DNA from: Candidatus Latescibacterota bacterium
Lineage (GTDB): Bacteria > Latescibacterota > UBA2968
Direction of reading: 5' to 3'
NCBI GenBank assembly: GCA_022824945.1
Contig: JAJDYX010000054.1
Location: 1-64,000, forward strand
DNA length: 64,000 nucleotides
In this document: positions 25,805 through 35,158 of the stretch, piece after piece
Layout of the letters: each line of letters begins with the position of its first letter
Position numbering within the stretch: the stretch's first letter is position 1
Position numbers and translations under genes: made by a program
Notes under the pieces: model-generated
Database searches by the model: none
What the model was told of the DNA's origin: nothing
The model's input: only the letters and a program-made list of their open reading frames with translations

Positions 25805-28800
25805 ATGAAACTCAGCGAATTTGCCATTAATAAACCCATCAGCACCATTATGGTTGCAATTAGTATTATGGTGATGGGCTTTATTTCGGTATTCAAGTTG
25901 CCACTCGAATACCTGCCCAGCCTGACATTCCCGCGCATCTTTGTTTCCGTGAACTATCCCTCCTCTTCTCCGGAAGAAATAGAGCGGTTCATAACGCGCC
26001 CCATCGAAGAAATCCTCGGCACGCTATCTGGCGTTGAAAGCATCAGTTCCTCATCGAGCGGATCCAGTGCGCGCGTTGGCATGGAATTTGCGATGGATGC
26101 CGATATGGACATCATCGGCGTTCATATCCGCGACCGCCTCGATCAAGTTCGCGCCGACCTGCCCGCCGATGTCGATCGCATCGATATTCGCAGCTTCGAC
26201 ACCGAAGACTTTCCCATCCTCGAATACTCTCTCACCTGGCTCGGTGAAAACAACCAGGAACTCGTCAATGTATTCAATCAAATGATCTTGCCCAGAATCC
26301 AGCGTCTCGAGGGCGTAGCCAATGTCGCACTCGAGGGTTTGCGGGAAAAAGACCTCCTCATCGAAGTCGATCAAAAAGCCATGACAGCCTATAAGATGGA
26401 CTTCCGCACCATCAATCGCGCCCTGAATAACAACAATATCAATGTCTCTGCGGGATATGTCACCGAAGGCAACAAACGTCTCGCCGTTCGCAGCATGGGC
26501 GAGTTTGAAACTGTTGATCAAATTCGCGAACTGCCCATTCGCCCCAACCTCACTCTCGACGATGTTGCCGATGTCACGTACGATTATCCCGAATCCCGCA
26601 GTTTTGAACGCCTTGACGGGCGCCCTTCGCTAAACCTTGAAATCCAGAAAGCCTCAACGGCCAACATGGTCGATGTCTGCCAACTCGCGCGCGCCGAACT
26701 CGCCCTCATACACGAAGAGGTCGGCAAAGACAGGCTCCGAATGCACATAGTGCGCGACCGATCCATCGACGTGACAAATAGCATCACGAGCCTCAGCCAA
26801 TCTGCTATTTTGGGTGGTCTTTTGGCCGTCATCGCCATCTTTATTTTTCTTCGCAACTTCCGCAGCACGCTCATCATTGGCTCTGCGATTCCCATCAGTG
26901 TACTCACCGTATTTCTGATTATGTATTTCATGCGACAATCCGGATCGAACATCACCCTCAATCTCATTTCCATGATGGGTCTAATGGTCGCCATCGGTAT
27001 GCTCGTCGATCCCGCAGTCGTAGCCCTTGAAAATATCTTTCGCAAACGATTTGAAGTAGGGCAAGATGCCAGACAGGCCGCACTCGAAGGCAGCGATGAA
27101 ATCGGTCTTCCTGTCCTCGCCGCATCGCTCACGACCATCTGCGTATTTATCCCGGTCATTTTTGTCACCGATTCGCGCACCTCGCTTTTCATGCGCGACT
27201 TTGCCATTACCGTGATCATATCCGTTATTGCCTCATTTAGTATCGCGCTCTCACTTATCCCGCTTGCAGCCTCTCGCGCCTTCAATGATGATGGTAAAAT
27301 CCTTGATCGCGTTCTCAAGAGCATCGTCGGCCTTGTAGCCGCGCTCGGTCTGGGTGCCTTTATTTATTACACGGACTTCAGCAAAATTGATTACGCTGGC
27401 CTGTGGGCAAATTTTAACACGACCATTAGTGCGTTGCCGACATTTGCCAAAATCGGTTTTCCCGGCGTCATAGCCCTGGTCATCTTTCTCTATTTCCGCT
27501 ACCGTTCAATCGGCCCCAAAGCCCTCTATGCCAAACTGGTATCTTCCACTCTTCACTATCGATGGGCAACTCTCTCCCTGGCTGTTGTTCTTCTTTTTGT
27601 CGGCAACTACATCTACGGCAAAGTAGAGCAACAACCCTTCCGCTATCAGCCCAGTCGCGCCGTAAGACTCACCATTGAAATGCCTCGCAGTTACGATGTG
27701 GATCAAGCGCGTGAGATCTTTAAAATTGCCGAAGACATGCTCATCCCCTTAAAAGACGAACTCGACATAGAAGCTATTGGCAGCCGATACAGCGGTCGGC
27801 GCGGCACCCGCCTGACCCTTTATCTCACGCCAGCAGACGAAGGCAAACTCACCACAGATGAAGTTCAGCGCAAAGTTATGGCCCTCCTGCCCAAAGACAT
27901 TCCAGGCGTGCGGTTCAAATCTGGCGGTGGCCGCGGTAGTTCTGCCGTGGGGGCTGGTGTTCAACTCAAAGGGCGCAGCCAGGAAACACTGGCTATTTTG
28001 GCCGAAGACATTGAAACCAGCATGCAGGACATGCCCGGCGTTCACGAAATACAGACCAGCCTCGAAAGCGGAACCGAAGAAATTCGCGTCACAGTTAATC
28101 GAGAACGCGCACAGCGCTACGGTCTCTCGCCGCGCGATATTGCAAACACCATCGCATCTGCGCTCGGTTCGCGCGGTGGCTCGAACTTCAAAACTCCCGA
28201 TGGCGAAATCGACATCACCGTGCTGCTGCGCGAAGAAGACCGCGCCACTCTCGAACAACTCAAAACAACGGAATTTGAGAGCGATAACGGCGGCATGGTC
28301 ACCTTCTCCAGCCTGGCGAATTTCGACCTGACAACGGGACGTAACACGATTCAACGCGAAGATCGCATGTCAACCGTAACCGTTTTTGCCAACACAGACC
28401 AGCAAGCGGTATTTCGCGTGGGGCAGATCATGAAAATGCGCATGGAAGGCGTCCCCCTGCCCAAGGGATATACGTATGAAATGGATCGCCGATTCAGATC
28501 TATGAATGCAGAACAAAACCAAGACTATGAGACCCTGATCCTGGCACTTATTCTCATTTACATCATTATGGCCTCGCTCTTTGAATCCTATGTCCATCCG
28601 CTCACCATTATGTTCTGTATCTTTTTCGCATTCATCGGCGTCGCGCTCGGTCTCTACACCTTCAAAATCGCCATGGACAGCAATGCCAAATACGGTCTTC
28701 TCGTGCTGTTTGGTATCGTGGTCAACAACGGCATTGTCCTGGTCGATCACATCAACAGATACCGAAAACAGGGGCTTGTTCGCCGCGATGCTATTATTCG

Positions 28801-29059
28801 CGGAGGGCAAGACCGCTTGCGTCCGATTATGATGACCGCTACCACCACCATCATCGGCCTGATGCCGCTGGTATTGCCGATGCTCTTTGGCAATGCCGAA
28901 GGCACCTCAAGGCGCTGGGGACCAATTGGTCTGGTGGTTATTTCCGGGCTATCTATCTCAACAATCCTGACGCTTGTTCTCCTGCCCACGGTCTATTCCC
29001 TCATGGATGACCTCTCCCAATTTGCTAAGCGCGTCACAGCCGTAGCACGCGCGCAATAA
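25805..29059 (+). CDS. RND-family efflux transporter permease
   Basis: The 1084-residue protein has the AcrB-like plan: one N-terminal membrane helix, a large periplasmic loop, five helices, then the pattern again. Helix 4 reads GMLVDPAVVALENIF. The first proton-relay Asp is kept but the second position, Asp in AcrB, is Pro. The second half carries LFGIVVNNGIVLVDHINRYR. Between the sixth and the usual seventh helix two extra hydrophobic stretches are visible (SIVGLVAALGLGAFIYY and FPGVIALVIFLYF). AAAGGAGG precedes ATG 25805. No membrane-fusion or outer-membrane partner gene is adjacent, so partners must be elsewhere. Substrate unknown. Confidence 0.9.
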   Translation: MKLSEFAINKPISTIMVAISIMVMGFISVFKLPLEYLPSLTFPRIFVSVNYPSSSPEEIERFITRPIEEILGTLSGVESISSSSSGSSARVGMEFAMDADMDIIGVHIRDRLDQVRADLPADVDRIDIRSFDTEDFPILEYSLTWLGENNQELVNVFNQMILPRIQRLEGVANVALEGLREKDLLIEVDQKAMTAYKMDFRTINRALNNNNINVSAGYVTEGNKRLAVRSMGEFETVDQIRELPIRPNLTLDDVADVTYDYPESRSFERLDGRPSLNLEIQKASTANMVDVCQLARAELALIHEEVGKDRLRMHIVRDRSIDVTNSITSLSQSAILGGLLAVIAIFIFLRNFRSTLIIGSAIPISVLTVFLIMYFMRQSGSNITLNLISMMGLMVAIGMLVDPAVVALENIFRKRFEVGQDARQAALEGSDEIGLPVLAASLTTICVFIPVIFVTDSRTSLFMRDFAITVIISVIASFSIALSLIPLAASRAFNDDGKILDRVLKSIVGLVAALGLGAFIYYTDFSKIDYAGLWANFNTTISALPTFAKIGFPGVIALVIFLYFRYRSIGPKALYAKLVSSTLHYRWATLSLAVVLLFVGNYIYGKVEQQPFRYQPSRAVRLTIEMPRSYDVDQAREIFKIAEDMLIPLKDELDIEAIGSRYSGRRGTRLTLYLTPADEGKLTTDEVQRKVMALLPKDIPGVRFKSGGGRGSSAVGAGVQLKGRSQETLAILAEDIETSMQDMPGVHEIQTSLESGTEEIRVTVNRERAQRYGLSPRDIANTIASALGSRGGSNFKTPDGEIDITVLLREEDRATLEQLKTTEFESDNGGMVTFSSLANFDLTTGRNTIQREDRMSTVTVFANTDQQAVFRVGQIMKMRMEGVPLPKGYTYEMDRRFRSMNAEQNQDYETLILALILIYIIMASLFESYVHPLTIMFCIFFAFIGVALGLYTFKIAMDSNAKYGLLVLFGIVVNNGIVLVDHINRYRKQGLVRRDAIIRGGQDRLRPIMMTATTTIIGLMPLVLPMLFGNAEGTSRRWGPIGLVVISGLSISTILTLVLLPTVYSLMDDLSQFAKRVTAVARAQ

Positions 29060-29062
29060 GAA

Positions 29063-29107
29063 AAAACCCCAGGCCATCGGCAAACCTTGCCGATCACTTG
29101 AGGTTTT
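29063..29107 (+). terminator. Hairpin terminator after the RND gene
   Basis: An inner perfect stem ATCGGCAA/TTGCCGAT (29076-29083 with 29087-29094) sits inside an outer AAAACC/GGTTTT pairing (29063-29068 with 29102-29107). It starts 4 bp after the RND stop codon. The T-run is short. Confidence 0.6.
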
Positions 29108-29118
29108 GCTTCTTCCCA

Positions 29119-29152
29119 AAAAGGCACTACGCTTCCTCGCGCAGTGCCTTTT
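29119..29152. terminator. Bidirectional intrinsic terminator between RND and bactofilin genes
   Basis: AAAAGGCACT (29119-29128) and AGTGCCTTTT (29143-29152) are perfect 10-bp arms with a 14-nt loop. A/T ends on both sides let it serve both converging genes. Confidence 0.8.
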
Positions 29153-29160
29153 ATGTTTCA

Positions 29161-29541
29161 TTATAATGATTCTTTCTCGGTCTGATCAACCTCTTGTATC
29201 TCACTGCCCGCATCGCAGTCGGCCTTAAAAACAGCGCCATCTTCAATGATCAAGACACCCGTTTGAATTTTTCCAATAAAAGTAGCTTGTGACTGCAAAT
29301 GCACTTTATCGTCAGCCACCAGACTTCCCACAATGCGCCCGCTAACCAATGCGTCGCGCACCTTCACATTGGCTTCAACAACACCCGACGTTCCCACAAT
29401 CAGCGTACCGGATGACTCGAGTTCGCCTTTCAAGACCCCATCCACACGCACGCCAGCCTCAATTTGAAAATGACCTTCAGAAACTGCCCCACGCCCAATA
29501 ATGGTATTCATAGTTTTGTCAAAATTTGTATTGCGGTCCAC
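29161..29541 (-). CDS. Bactofilin (polymer-forming cytoskeletal protein)
   Basis: GTG 29541 is preferred because AGGAGGAGA precedes it directly; an upstream in-frame start would put that site inside the gene. The 126-residue protein has the bactofilin beta-helix core: repeated short strands with Gly and Val at regular spacing (VDGVLKGELES, GTLIVGTSGVVEANV, GRIVGSLVADD). Bactofilins polymerise without nucleotide and act in cell shape or as membrane-attached scaffolds. It has its own promoter at 29578-29605 and is transcribed away from the lectin-like gene. The C-terminus is acidic (EVDQTEKESL). Confidence 0.92.
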   Translation of the reverse strand: MDRNTNFDKTMNTIIGRGAVSEGHFQIEAGVRVDGVLKGELESSGTLIVGTSGVVEANVKVRDALVSGRIVGSLVADDKVHLQSQATFIGKIQTGVLIIEDGAVFKADCDAGSEIQEVDQTEKESL

Positions 29542-29577
29542 AGGTCTCTCCTCCTGAAATTTTTTCAACGGGCACCT

Positions 29578-29605
29578 AATATAAATCTTATGCGCCTTGA
29601 GTCAA
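29578..29605 (-). promoter_or_regulatory. Promoter of the bactofilin gene
   Basis: On the minus strand TTGACT (29605-29600), a 16-bp spacer and TATATT (29583-29578) form a good sigma70-type promoter about 40 bp before GTG 29541. Confidence 0.6.
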
Positions 29606-29628
29606 TTTCTTTCTCCAAAATTTTCCGC

Positions 29629-29657
29629 TTGACAAGCATTTTTGACAGGCGTACTTT
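29629..29657 (+). promoter_or_regulatory. Promoter of the lectin-like/ABC gene set
   Basis: A consensus TTGACA (29629-29634) is followed after 17 bp by TACTTT (29652-29657), a weak -10 box. The predicted start is about 30 bp before GTG 29693. Confidence 0.5.
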
Positions 29658-29692
29658 GCGAACCGTTTTACACCCCAAACCGAGGAGAAACT

Positions 29693-30067
29693 GTGGCATT
29701 CACAATTACCAAAACCGTTCGTCCAAACGCCGTATGGCAAGAAATGTACCTCCAGATACAAAAAGACCAGCGCGTAATTATCACTGCAGAGGGCCTCTGG
29801 TCTCCCGAGATGCGTCCGCTTACCATTGTCTGGTGTGGCCCCGATGGGATTGAAGGGCGTCCCGCCGATGATAAATATCTCTTACCCGGCACAAATGTGG
29901 GGGCACTCGTTGGGCGCATTGCCGACAGTCCCATTCTTTCGGTGGGCAATTATTTCGATTTTTATTCGCCTTACGAAGGCCCGCTTTTTCTCGCCATGAA
30001 CGAAAACCCCGAATACCACAGCCAGGCCGGTTCCCTCCACGCTCAAATCATCTTGTTCGACCTGTGA
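29693..30067 (+). CDS. PA-IL (LecA)-like galactose-binding-fold protein
   Basis: GTG 29693 with GAGGAG 9 bp upstream gives 124 residues. The pattern of a beta-sandwich with GLWSPEM, GALVGRI and a late LAMNENPEYHSQAGSLHAQI resembles the PA-IL/LecA lectin family. There the corresponding late loop (LAINDN...NSG) binds calcium and galactose. Here that loop is only partly conserved, so binding is uncertain. There is no signal peptide. The stop overlaps the start of an ABC permease gene (GTGA), which ties it to an importer. A carbohydrate-sensing or accessory role is an inference. Confidence 0.65.
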   Translation: MAFTITKTVRPNAVWQEMYLQIQKDQRVIITAEGLWSPEMRPLTIVWCGPDGIEGRPADDKYLLPGTNVGALVGRIADSPILSVGNYFDFYSPYEGPLFLAMNENPEYHSQAGSLHAQIILFDL

Positions 30068-30846
30068 AACTAATCCGCTTTTTTGCCCGAGAATACGCCC
30101 TTTCAGGGCTGTTTATCATCCTGCTGCTCGGCTTGTGGGAAATAGTCGTGCGAAGTCTCGATGTCGCCGCATTTATACTCCCGCCGCCCTCTCAAATCCT
30201 GTCCAAATTTGCCGCATCCCATCGCCTCCTGCTCTCTCACGGTCTCGTCACACTCACCGAAGCCCTCGGCGGCTTTTTCACAGGCGCATCATCGGGACTA
30301 CTTTGCGCCATAGCAATGGCTCGATCCCGCCTGATCGAACGGATGCTCTATCCACTGGTCATCTCCACGCAGACCTTCCCCAAAGAGGCACTGGCTCCTG
30401 TCTTCGTCATCTGGTTTGGATTTGGCCTTTTGCCCAAAGTCATTATCGCGGGCCTCATTTCTTTTTTTCCCGTTGTGATCAACACCACGCGCGGCCTCTT
30501 ATCCGTTGACAAATCCATCCTCGACTTAATGCGGTCGCTCTCGGCCAGCCAACGACAAATTTTTTTTAAAGTGCGCTTACCCAACGCCATTCCCTATCTC
30601 TTTGCCGCCCTCAAAATGTGTATCACGCTCAGTGTGATTGGTGCTGTAGTCGGCGAATTTGTCGGCTCCAGTGCGGGGCTGGGCCACCTCATTCGGCTCG
30701 CCAATTCAGAACTCGCCACCGATTTGATGTTTGCTGCCCTGCTCGCACTCGGATGTATGGGTACGAGCCTGTTTCTGCTCGTTGACGGCCTCGAAAAAAC
30801 TGCCCTGCGCCGCTGGGGCGGCACCGTTGAAACCATAGGTCGATAA
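30064..30846 (+). CDS. ABC transporter permease (SsuC/TauC-ThiX type)
   Basis: The 260-residue protein has about six membrane segments and the typical EAA-loop region RSLSASQRQIFFKVRLPNAIPYLFAALK. This fits inner-membrane permeases of sulfonate, nitrate or pyrimidine/riboflavin importers. GTG 30064 overlaps the lectin-like stop by 4 bp. The binding protein follows 13 bp downstream. No ATP-binding protein gene is adjacent, so the importer must borrow one encoded elsewhere. Confidence 0.9.
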   Translation: MKLIRFFAREYALSGLFIILLLGLWEIVVRSLDVAAFILPPPSQILSKFAASHRLLLSHGLVTLTEALGGFFTGASSGLLCAIAMARSRLIERMLYPLVISTQTFPKEALAPVFVIWFGFGLLPKVIIAGLISFFPVVINTTRGLLSVDKSILDLMRSLSASQRQIFFKVRLPNAIPYLFAALKMCITLSVIGAVVGEFVGSSAGLGHLIRLANSELATDLMFAALLALGCMGTSLFLLVDGLEKTALRRWGGTVETIGR

Positions 30847-30859
30847 AAGGAGTACTCTC

Positions 30860-31825
30860 ATGCAAAAAATATTCATCGCTCTCGCCTTCGCACTCATCAC
30901 TCTGTCTTGTACGAGCACAGACAAGACACAAGTGCAATTCATTCTCGACTGGAAAGCACAGATGGAACACGCGGGCTTTTTTGTCGCCAAACAACAGGGC
31001 TTTTATGAACAAGAAGGTCTTGAGGTCGAAATCCTCGAAGGCAATGGTGCTCCCACTGCGGCCCGCGTCGTGGGCAATGGCACCTACAACCTCGGCGTAG
31101 CCAGTGGATCGGCAACTGTTATGGCAAGAGCACAAAACATCCCAATAGTATCGCTCGCCGTGATCAATCAACAGACGCCGGTAGTCGTTTATTCGCTTGT
31201 AGAAAAAAATATCACAACACCGCAGGACCTGATCGGCAAAAGCATTGGCGTCAATATTGGCGGTACGAAGCACCGCGAATTTCAAGCCTTTTTACGCCAC
31301 CAGAATATCCCCGAAGAAGACATACAACTCATGGGCATGAGCGAAGCCAGCCCAGCGCCGCTCCTCGCAGGCCAGGTCGATGCCATGCTCGGATATACCG
31401 AAGATCAGCCCGTCACAGTCGAACTCCAGGGCCACGCGGTCAATCGCCTTGCCCTATCGGATTACGGCATCGATGTATATAGCACCAACATCATTGCCAA
31501 TGAGTCTTTTTTGAAAGAAAATCCCGATCTGGTCAAACGCTTTTTGCGGGCGAGCCTGCGCGGATGGCAACACGCTGTCGATCATCCCGAAGAGGCGGTA
31601 GCAGCCTACATGGCCGCGCGTCCCGAAAGCGACGAGGCCTTCAATCGCGCCAATTTCAAATATCTGATCCCCCTGTTGCAGAGTGCCGACACTCAACAAC
31701 AGGGCCTGGGTGCCCAAACTGAGGCAAAATGGCAACAAACACAGGATATTCTCCACAGCCTGGACATGATCGACCAAAAAGTTGATCTCAACCTGCTCTT
31801 TACCACGGCATTTATGCCTGAGTGA
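30860..31825 (+). CDS. ABC transporter substrate-binding lipoprotein (NMT1/THI5-like)
   Basis: The 321-residue protein begins with a lipoprotein signal (LALITLSC, Cys near residue 16). It then has the NMT1/THI5-like fold: FILDWKAQMEHAGFFVAKQQGFYEQEGLEVEI is the usual first lobe. Members bind thiamine pyrimidine precursors, riboflavin or aliphatic sulfonates. The WKAQ context and AGQVDAMLGY fit the pyrimidine/riboflavin side, without proof. AAGGAG precedes ATG 30860. It works with the permease immediately upstream. Its 3' end overlaps the convergent amidase gene by 14 bp. Confidence 0.88.
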   Translation: MQKIFIALAFALITLSCTSTDKTQVQFILDWKAQMEHAGFFVAKQQGFYEQEGLEVEILEGNGAPTAARVVGNGTYNLGVASGSATVMARAQNIPIVSLAVINQQTPVVVYSLVEKNITTPQDLIGKSIGVNIGGTKHREFQAFLRHQNIPEEDIQLMGMSEASPAPLLAGQVDAMLGYTEDQPVTVELQGHAVNRLALSDYGIDVYSTNIIANESFLKENPDLVKRFLRASLRGWQHAVDHPEEAVAAYMAARPESDEAFNRANFKYLIPLLQSADTQQQGLGAQTEAKWQQTQDILHSLDMIDQKVDLNLLFTTAFMPE

Positions 31826-33209
31826 AGTCGGGAGCCAACCGCCAACCAACCGCCTGCTCATAAGCATAAGCCAGGCGCAAAATTCGGGCCTCGTCATAAG
31901 GCTTGCCAATAATCTGCAAACCGATGGGCAAATTTTCATCAGACCATCCACACGGAACCGACACCGCGCACAAACCCAAAAAATTGACCAGCCGCGTCGT
32001 CAACCTGACGGGCGCAACATCGACATCTGCGACACGCGGTGCAACCGTCAACATCGTCGGACAAATCACGGCATCCACATCTCGCAGGGTCTCGCGGGCA
32101 GAGACTCGCAACTGCTTGCGCCGTTGTAAAACTGCCGCATAATCTGGCGCAGAAAAAGACGCGCCATGTGCAATCCGCGCTCGAATGCGCGGATCCATCA
32201 TCTCGCCCTGCCGTGCAATCAAATCCCCATGGCACGCATATCCCTCCACGCACATAATCATCGCACTGCCGCGCCCTTCGAGTTCTTCATCTAACTCTTC
32301 CCGCGCCTCGGGAAATTGCATTTCCACCACATCGACCCCCAATTCACACAAAACCTCCGCCGCGGCTTCTACCGAAGCGATAACCTCAGCATCTGCCCCA
32401 TCGCAAAACGGATCGCGCACAAACCCAACGCGCAACCCCTTCACATCTCGCTTCAGCCAGCGAACCACATCCACCAGCGGTTGATTTAACGTCACTGGAT
32501 CAGCCGCATCAGGCCCCGCAATCGCTTCAAACACCAGCGCGGCATCTTCCACAGACCGCGTCAAAGGACCCATGCTATCCAGCGTCCACGAAAGCGGCAT
32601 CGCACCAGCGCGGCTCACCCGTTCCAACGTGGGCTTGAGACCCACGACACCGCAAAACGACGCCGGGATCCGAATAGAACCGCCCGTATCTGTACCCATC
32701 GCAACAGGCACCAACCCCGCCGCCACAGCCACCCCCGACCCACTGCTCGACCCACCTGGCACGCGTTCTGATCCCCAGGGATTGGGCGGTGTGCTGTAAT
32801 GGGGATTCAAACCATAAGGCCCAAACGCGAGTTCCACCATATTGGTCTTACCCATCAACACAGCACCGGCACGCGAAAGACGCTTTGCGACGGTTGCCGA
32901 ATCTTCCGGTACAAAAGCATCCCATACTTTCGCACCAGAAGTCGTGCGAATACCCGCCGTGTGAAACAGATCTTTAAGCGCGATTGGAATGCCGTGCAAA
33001 GGTCCCAAATCCGATCCCGACCGCAACATCGCCTCCGCCGCCTGTGCCTCGGCGCGAGCGCGTTCTGCCGTAACGGTAATAAACGCCTGTGTCCGATCGC
33101 CGTATTCGTCAATGCGATTAAGTTGTGCATCCACCACCTCAACCGGCGACACATCGCCCGCCCGATAGCGTACACCCAATTCCGATAGGGTTGCAAAATG
33201 CATATCCAC
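31812..33209 (-). CDS. Amidase signature family hydrolase
   Basis: GTG 33209, with GGAGGA 9 bp upstream, gives 465 residues and starts 2 bp after the stop of the preceding oxidoreductase gene. The amidase signature is clear: the catalytic Lys is in IPIALKDLF, the Ser-rich loop is GGSSSGSGVAVAAG, and the nucleophile strand is MGTDTGGSIRIPASFCG. The Ser-cisSer-Lys triad hydrolyses amide bonds. GatA-type function is unlikely because no GatB/GatC is nearby. It is the last gene of the ten-gene minus-strand run and overlaps the convergent binding-protein gene by 14 bp. Substrate unknown. Confidence 0.92.
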   Translation of the reverse strand: MDMHFATLSELGVRYRAGDVSPVEVVDAQLNRIDEYGDRTQAFITVTAERARAEAQAAEAMLRSGSDLGPLHGIPIALKDLFHTAGIRTTSGAKVWDAFVPEDSATVAKRLSRAGAVLMGKTNMVELAFGPYGLNPHYSTPPNPWGSERVPGGSSSGSGVAVAAGLVPVAMGTDTGGSIRIPASFCGVVGLKPTLERVSRAGAMPLSWTLDSMGPLTRSVEDAALVFEAIAGPDAADPVTLNQPLVDVVRWLKRDVKGLRVGFVRDPFCDGADAEVIASVEAAAEVLCELGVDVVEMQFPEAREELDEELEGRGSAMIMCVEGYACHGDLIARQGEMMDPRIRARIAHGASFSAPDYAAVLQRRKQLRVSARETLRDVDAVICPTMLTVAPRVADVDVAPVRLTTRLVNFLGLCAVSVPCGWSDENLPIGLQIIGKPYDEARILRLAYAYEQAVGWRLAPDFTQA

Positions 33210-33211
33210 TG

Positions 33212-34252
33212 TCAGACATCCTCCCCAGGCGACCACGTCACCCGTCCGGCAACCATGTCCTCTAACAACACAAGCTCTCCACCGCGTTCGGCAGATGCAT
33301 TGGCGCCCAGCACAGCCGCCAGACTGTTCAATGCATCGCCATAAGAACTCCGCATTGCAGTACTATCTCCATTGCGTATCGCATCGACAAATGCCTCTGT
33401 CTGAAACGCAAAGGCATTGGGACGGCCATCCCACGCCGCGACTTCTTCGCCATTCAACACGACATTTTGCGCCGACCATTCGAAAAACGCGTCATCAGCA
33501 ACCACCGTCACCTCGCGCCGCGCATAATTCACATTGGTCAATACCCGCGATGTCGTCGCATTGGCAACCACGCCGCTCTTAAATCGATAATTCACATTAT
33601 AGGCATAAGGCATATTGATCGGCTCTGGCCCATCACCTTCCGCGCGGTAAAAATAAAATGCCGACACAGCCTCGATATCCCCCAGAAAAAAACGCAACAG
33701 ATCGATCATGTGAATGGTATTTTCCACATACGATCCCCCGCACAGGGCCATGCGACTCGTCCAGTATCGGATATGCCGTCCGCTGTAAAACAACTGCACC
33801 TGTGCGTGTCGCGGAATCCGCGTTTCGAGCATGGCCTTCAAGTACTCAGCTGAAGGATAATATCGACTCATGAAACCCACTTGAGAAACAATACCCGCGC
33901 GGTCAATAGCCTCGCAAAACGCCACGGCCTGAGCCATATCCAAACTTTGCGGTTTCTCCACAAAAAGGGCGATCCCCTTCTCCGCGGCGATCAACTCCGC
34001 ATCCGTATGCAAAGTTGGAGGCAAACACACATAAACCCCGTCCAATTCCTCTTTGTCAAACATCTCGCGGTGATCTGTGTAAACAGACTTCGCGCCCCAC
34101 ACCTTTGCCTGCTCAGACACAACGCCCTGATCCACATCGCAAAATGCCTGTAACACCACCTCGCCCTTTTCGACCAATTGGGACAGGGCAGGCAAATGTG
34201 CATTCTGTGGAATATGACCCAAACCAATCATACCCATGCGAACGGGTTGCAT
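33212..34252 (-). CDS. Gfo/Idh/MocA family oxidoreductase
   Basis: From ATG 34252 (GAGGGGAG upstream) the protein is 346 residues. It has an N-terminal Rossmann fold with MGMIGLGHIPQNAHLP, then VEKPQSLDMAQA, the EKP motif whose Lys helps bind cofactor and substrate. A C-terminal alpha/beta substrate domain follows. The family oxidises or reduces sugars and cyclitols with NAD(P). It begins 4 bp after the aldo/keto reductase stop and ends 2 bp before the amidase start, so it is co-transcribed. Confidence 0.92.
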   Translation of the reverse strand: MQPVRMGMIGLGHIPQNAHLPALSQLVEKGEVVLQAFCDVDQGVVSEQAKVWGAKSVYTDHREMFDKEELDGVYVCLPPTLHTDAELIAAEKGIALFVEKPQSLDMAQAVAFCEAIDRAGIVSQVGFMSRYYPSAEYLKAMLETRIPRHAQVQLFYSGRHIRYWTSRMALCGGSYVENTIHMIDLLRFFLGDIEAVSAFYFYRAEGDGPEPINMPYAYNVNYRFKSGVVANATTSRVLTNVNYARREVTVVADDAFFEWSAQNVVLNGEEVAAWDGRPNAFAFQTEAFVDAIRNGDSTAMRSSYGDALNSLAAVLGANASAERGGELVLLEDMVAGRVTWSPGEDV

Positions 34253-34256
34253 ATAC

Positions 34257-35153
34257 TTATCTCCCCTCAATCTCTGCAATCAATTCTCTGGATAATTTCC
34301 CACCATCCGACACATCCACACAATCCTCCAATTCTTCAATATCCGATACCCCACACAGTAACATCGACACCCGATTGTCCGACAACAAATAGCGCAAAGC
34401 CGTGCGCGTCATGGGTTCATCTAAACCTTCAACAATTTTCTCTACCCGCATTAGATTGTCATACAAATCGGCAAATCGCCCCTGCGCCATCCACTGCTCC
34501 CGTTTTGAACCCAACAACCCCGCGTGCAATGGCGAAGCGCAAATCACAGCAATGTCTTCTGCTGCCGCTGTGGGAACCAATTCCTCAGTAGCTTCTCGCG
34601 TCAGCAAATCGTACTTGCAAAACGTAATCACCGAAACAAAAACATCGGTCTCTTTGAGCACCCGAGACATCAAAGCCAGATCAGAACCCGTCAGCCCAAT
34701 ATAATCACAAATTCCCTGAGCCTGTATCTCCAACAACGCCTCTATAGTTCGCCCCGCATCAAACAACCCGGGCCACCCGGCTTTTTCAGCCTCATGCACC
34801 TGCAAAAGATGTACATGGTCGCGCTTTAACCGCTTCAAACTCGCATCGAGACCGCGCCATACTGCATCGCGCGTATAGTCAAACGGCTCGGGATAATACC
34901 CCACTTTTGTCGCCAGATAATACGGCTCTCGCACACCCGACAGCGCGATGCCCAGCACCTCTTCGCTGCGTCCGCGTCCATAAAGCGGTGCCGTATCGAA
35001 ATAATTCACACCCAATTCCAGCGCCTGTTCCACCACCGACACCCCATGCGAAATCGGTTTTAGCCCCATCTCGGGACGACCGTAGAACCACGACCCGCCA
35101 AGCCCTATCTCGCTGACCTTCCATCCCGTCTTGCCAAATATCCTGTATTCCAT
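34257..35153 (-). CDS. Aldo/keto reductase
   Basis: ATG 35153 is chosen because the protein then begins MEYRIFGKTGWKVSEIGLG, the canonical family start, 5 bp after the glycosyltransferase stop; it has 298 residues. The catalytic tetrad can be read: Asp and Tyr in YFDTAPLYGRGRSEE, Lys in LATKVGYYP and His in LLQVHEAE. It is an NADPH-dependent carbonyl reductase or sugar dehydrogenase acting in the cytoplasm. Pairing with a Gfo/Idh/MocA enzyme and an amidase suggests a shared sugar- or cyclitol-derived substrate. Confidence 0.92.
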   Translation of the reverse strand: MEYRIFGKTGWKVSEIGLGGSWFYGRPEMGLKPISHGVSVVEQALELGVNYFDTAPLYGRGRSEEVLGIALSGVREPYYLATKVGYYPEPFDYTRDAVWRGLDASLKRLKRDHVHLLQVHEAEKAGWPGLFDAGRTIEALLEIQAQGICDYIGLTGSDLALMSRVLKETDVFVSVITFCKYDLLTREATEELVPTAAAEDIAVICASPLHAGLLGSKREQWMAQGRFADLYDNLMRVEKIVEGLDEPMTRTALRYLLSDNRVSMLLCGVSDIEELEDCVDVSDGGKLSRELIAEIEGR

Positions 35154-35158
35154 TTTTA

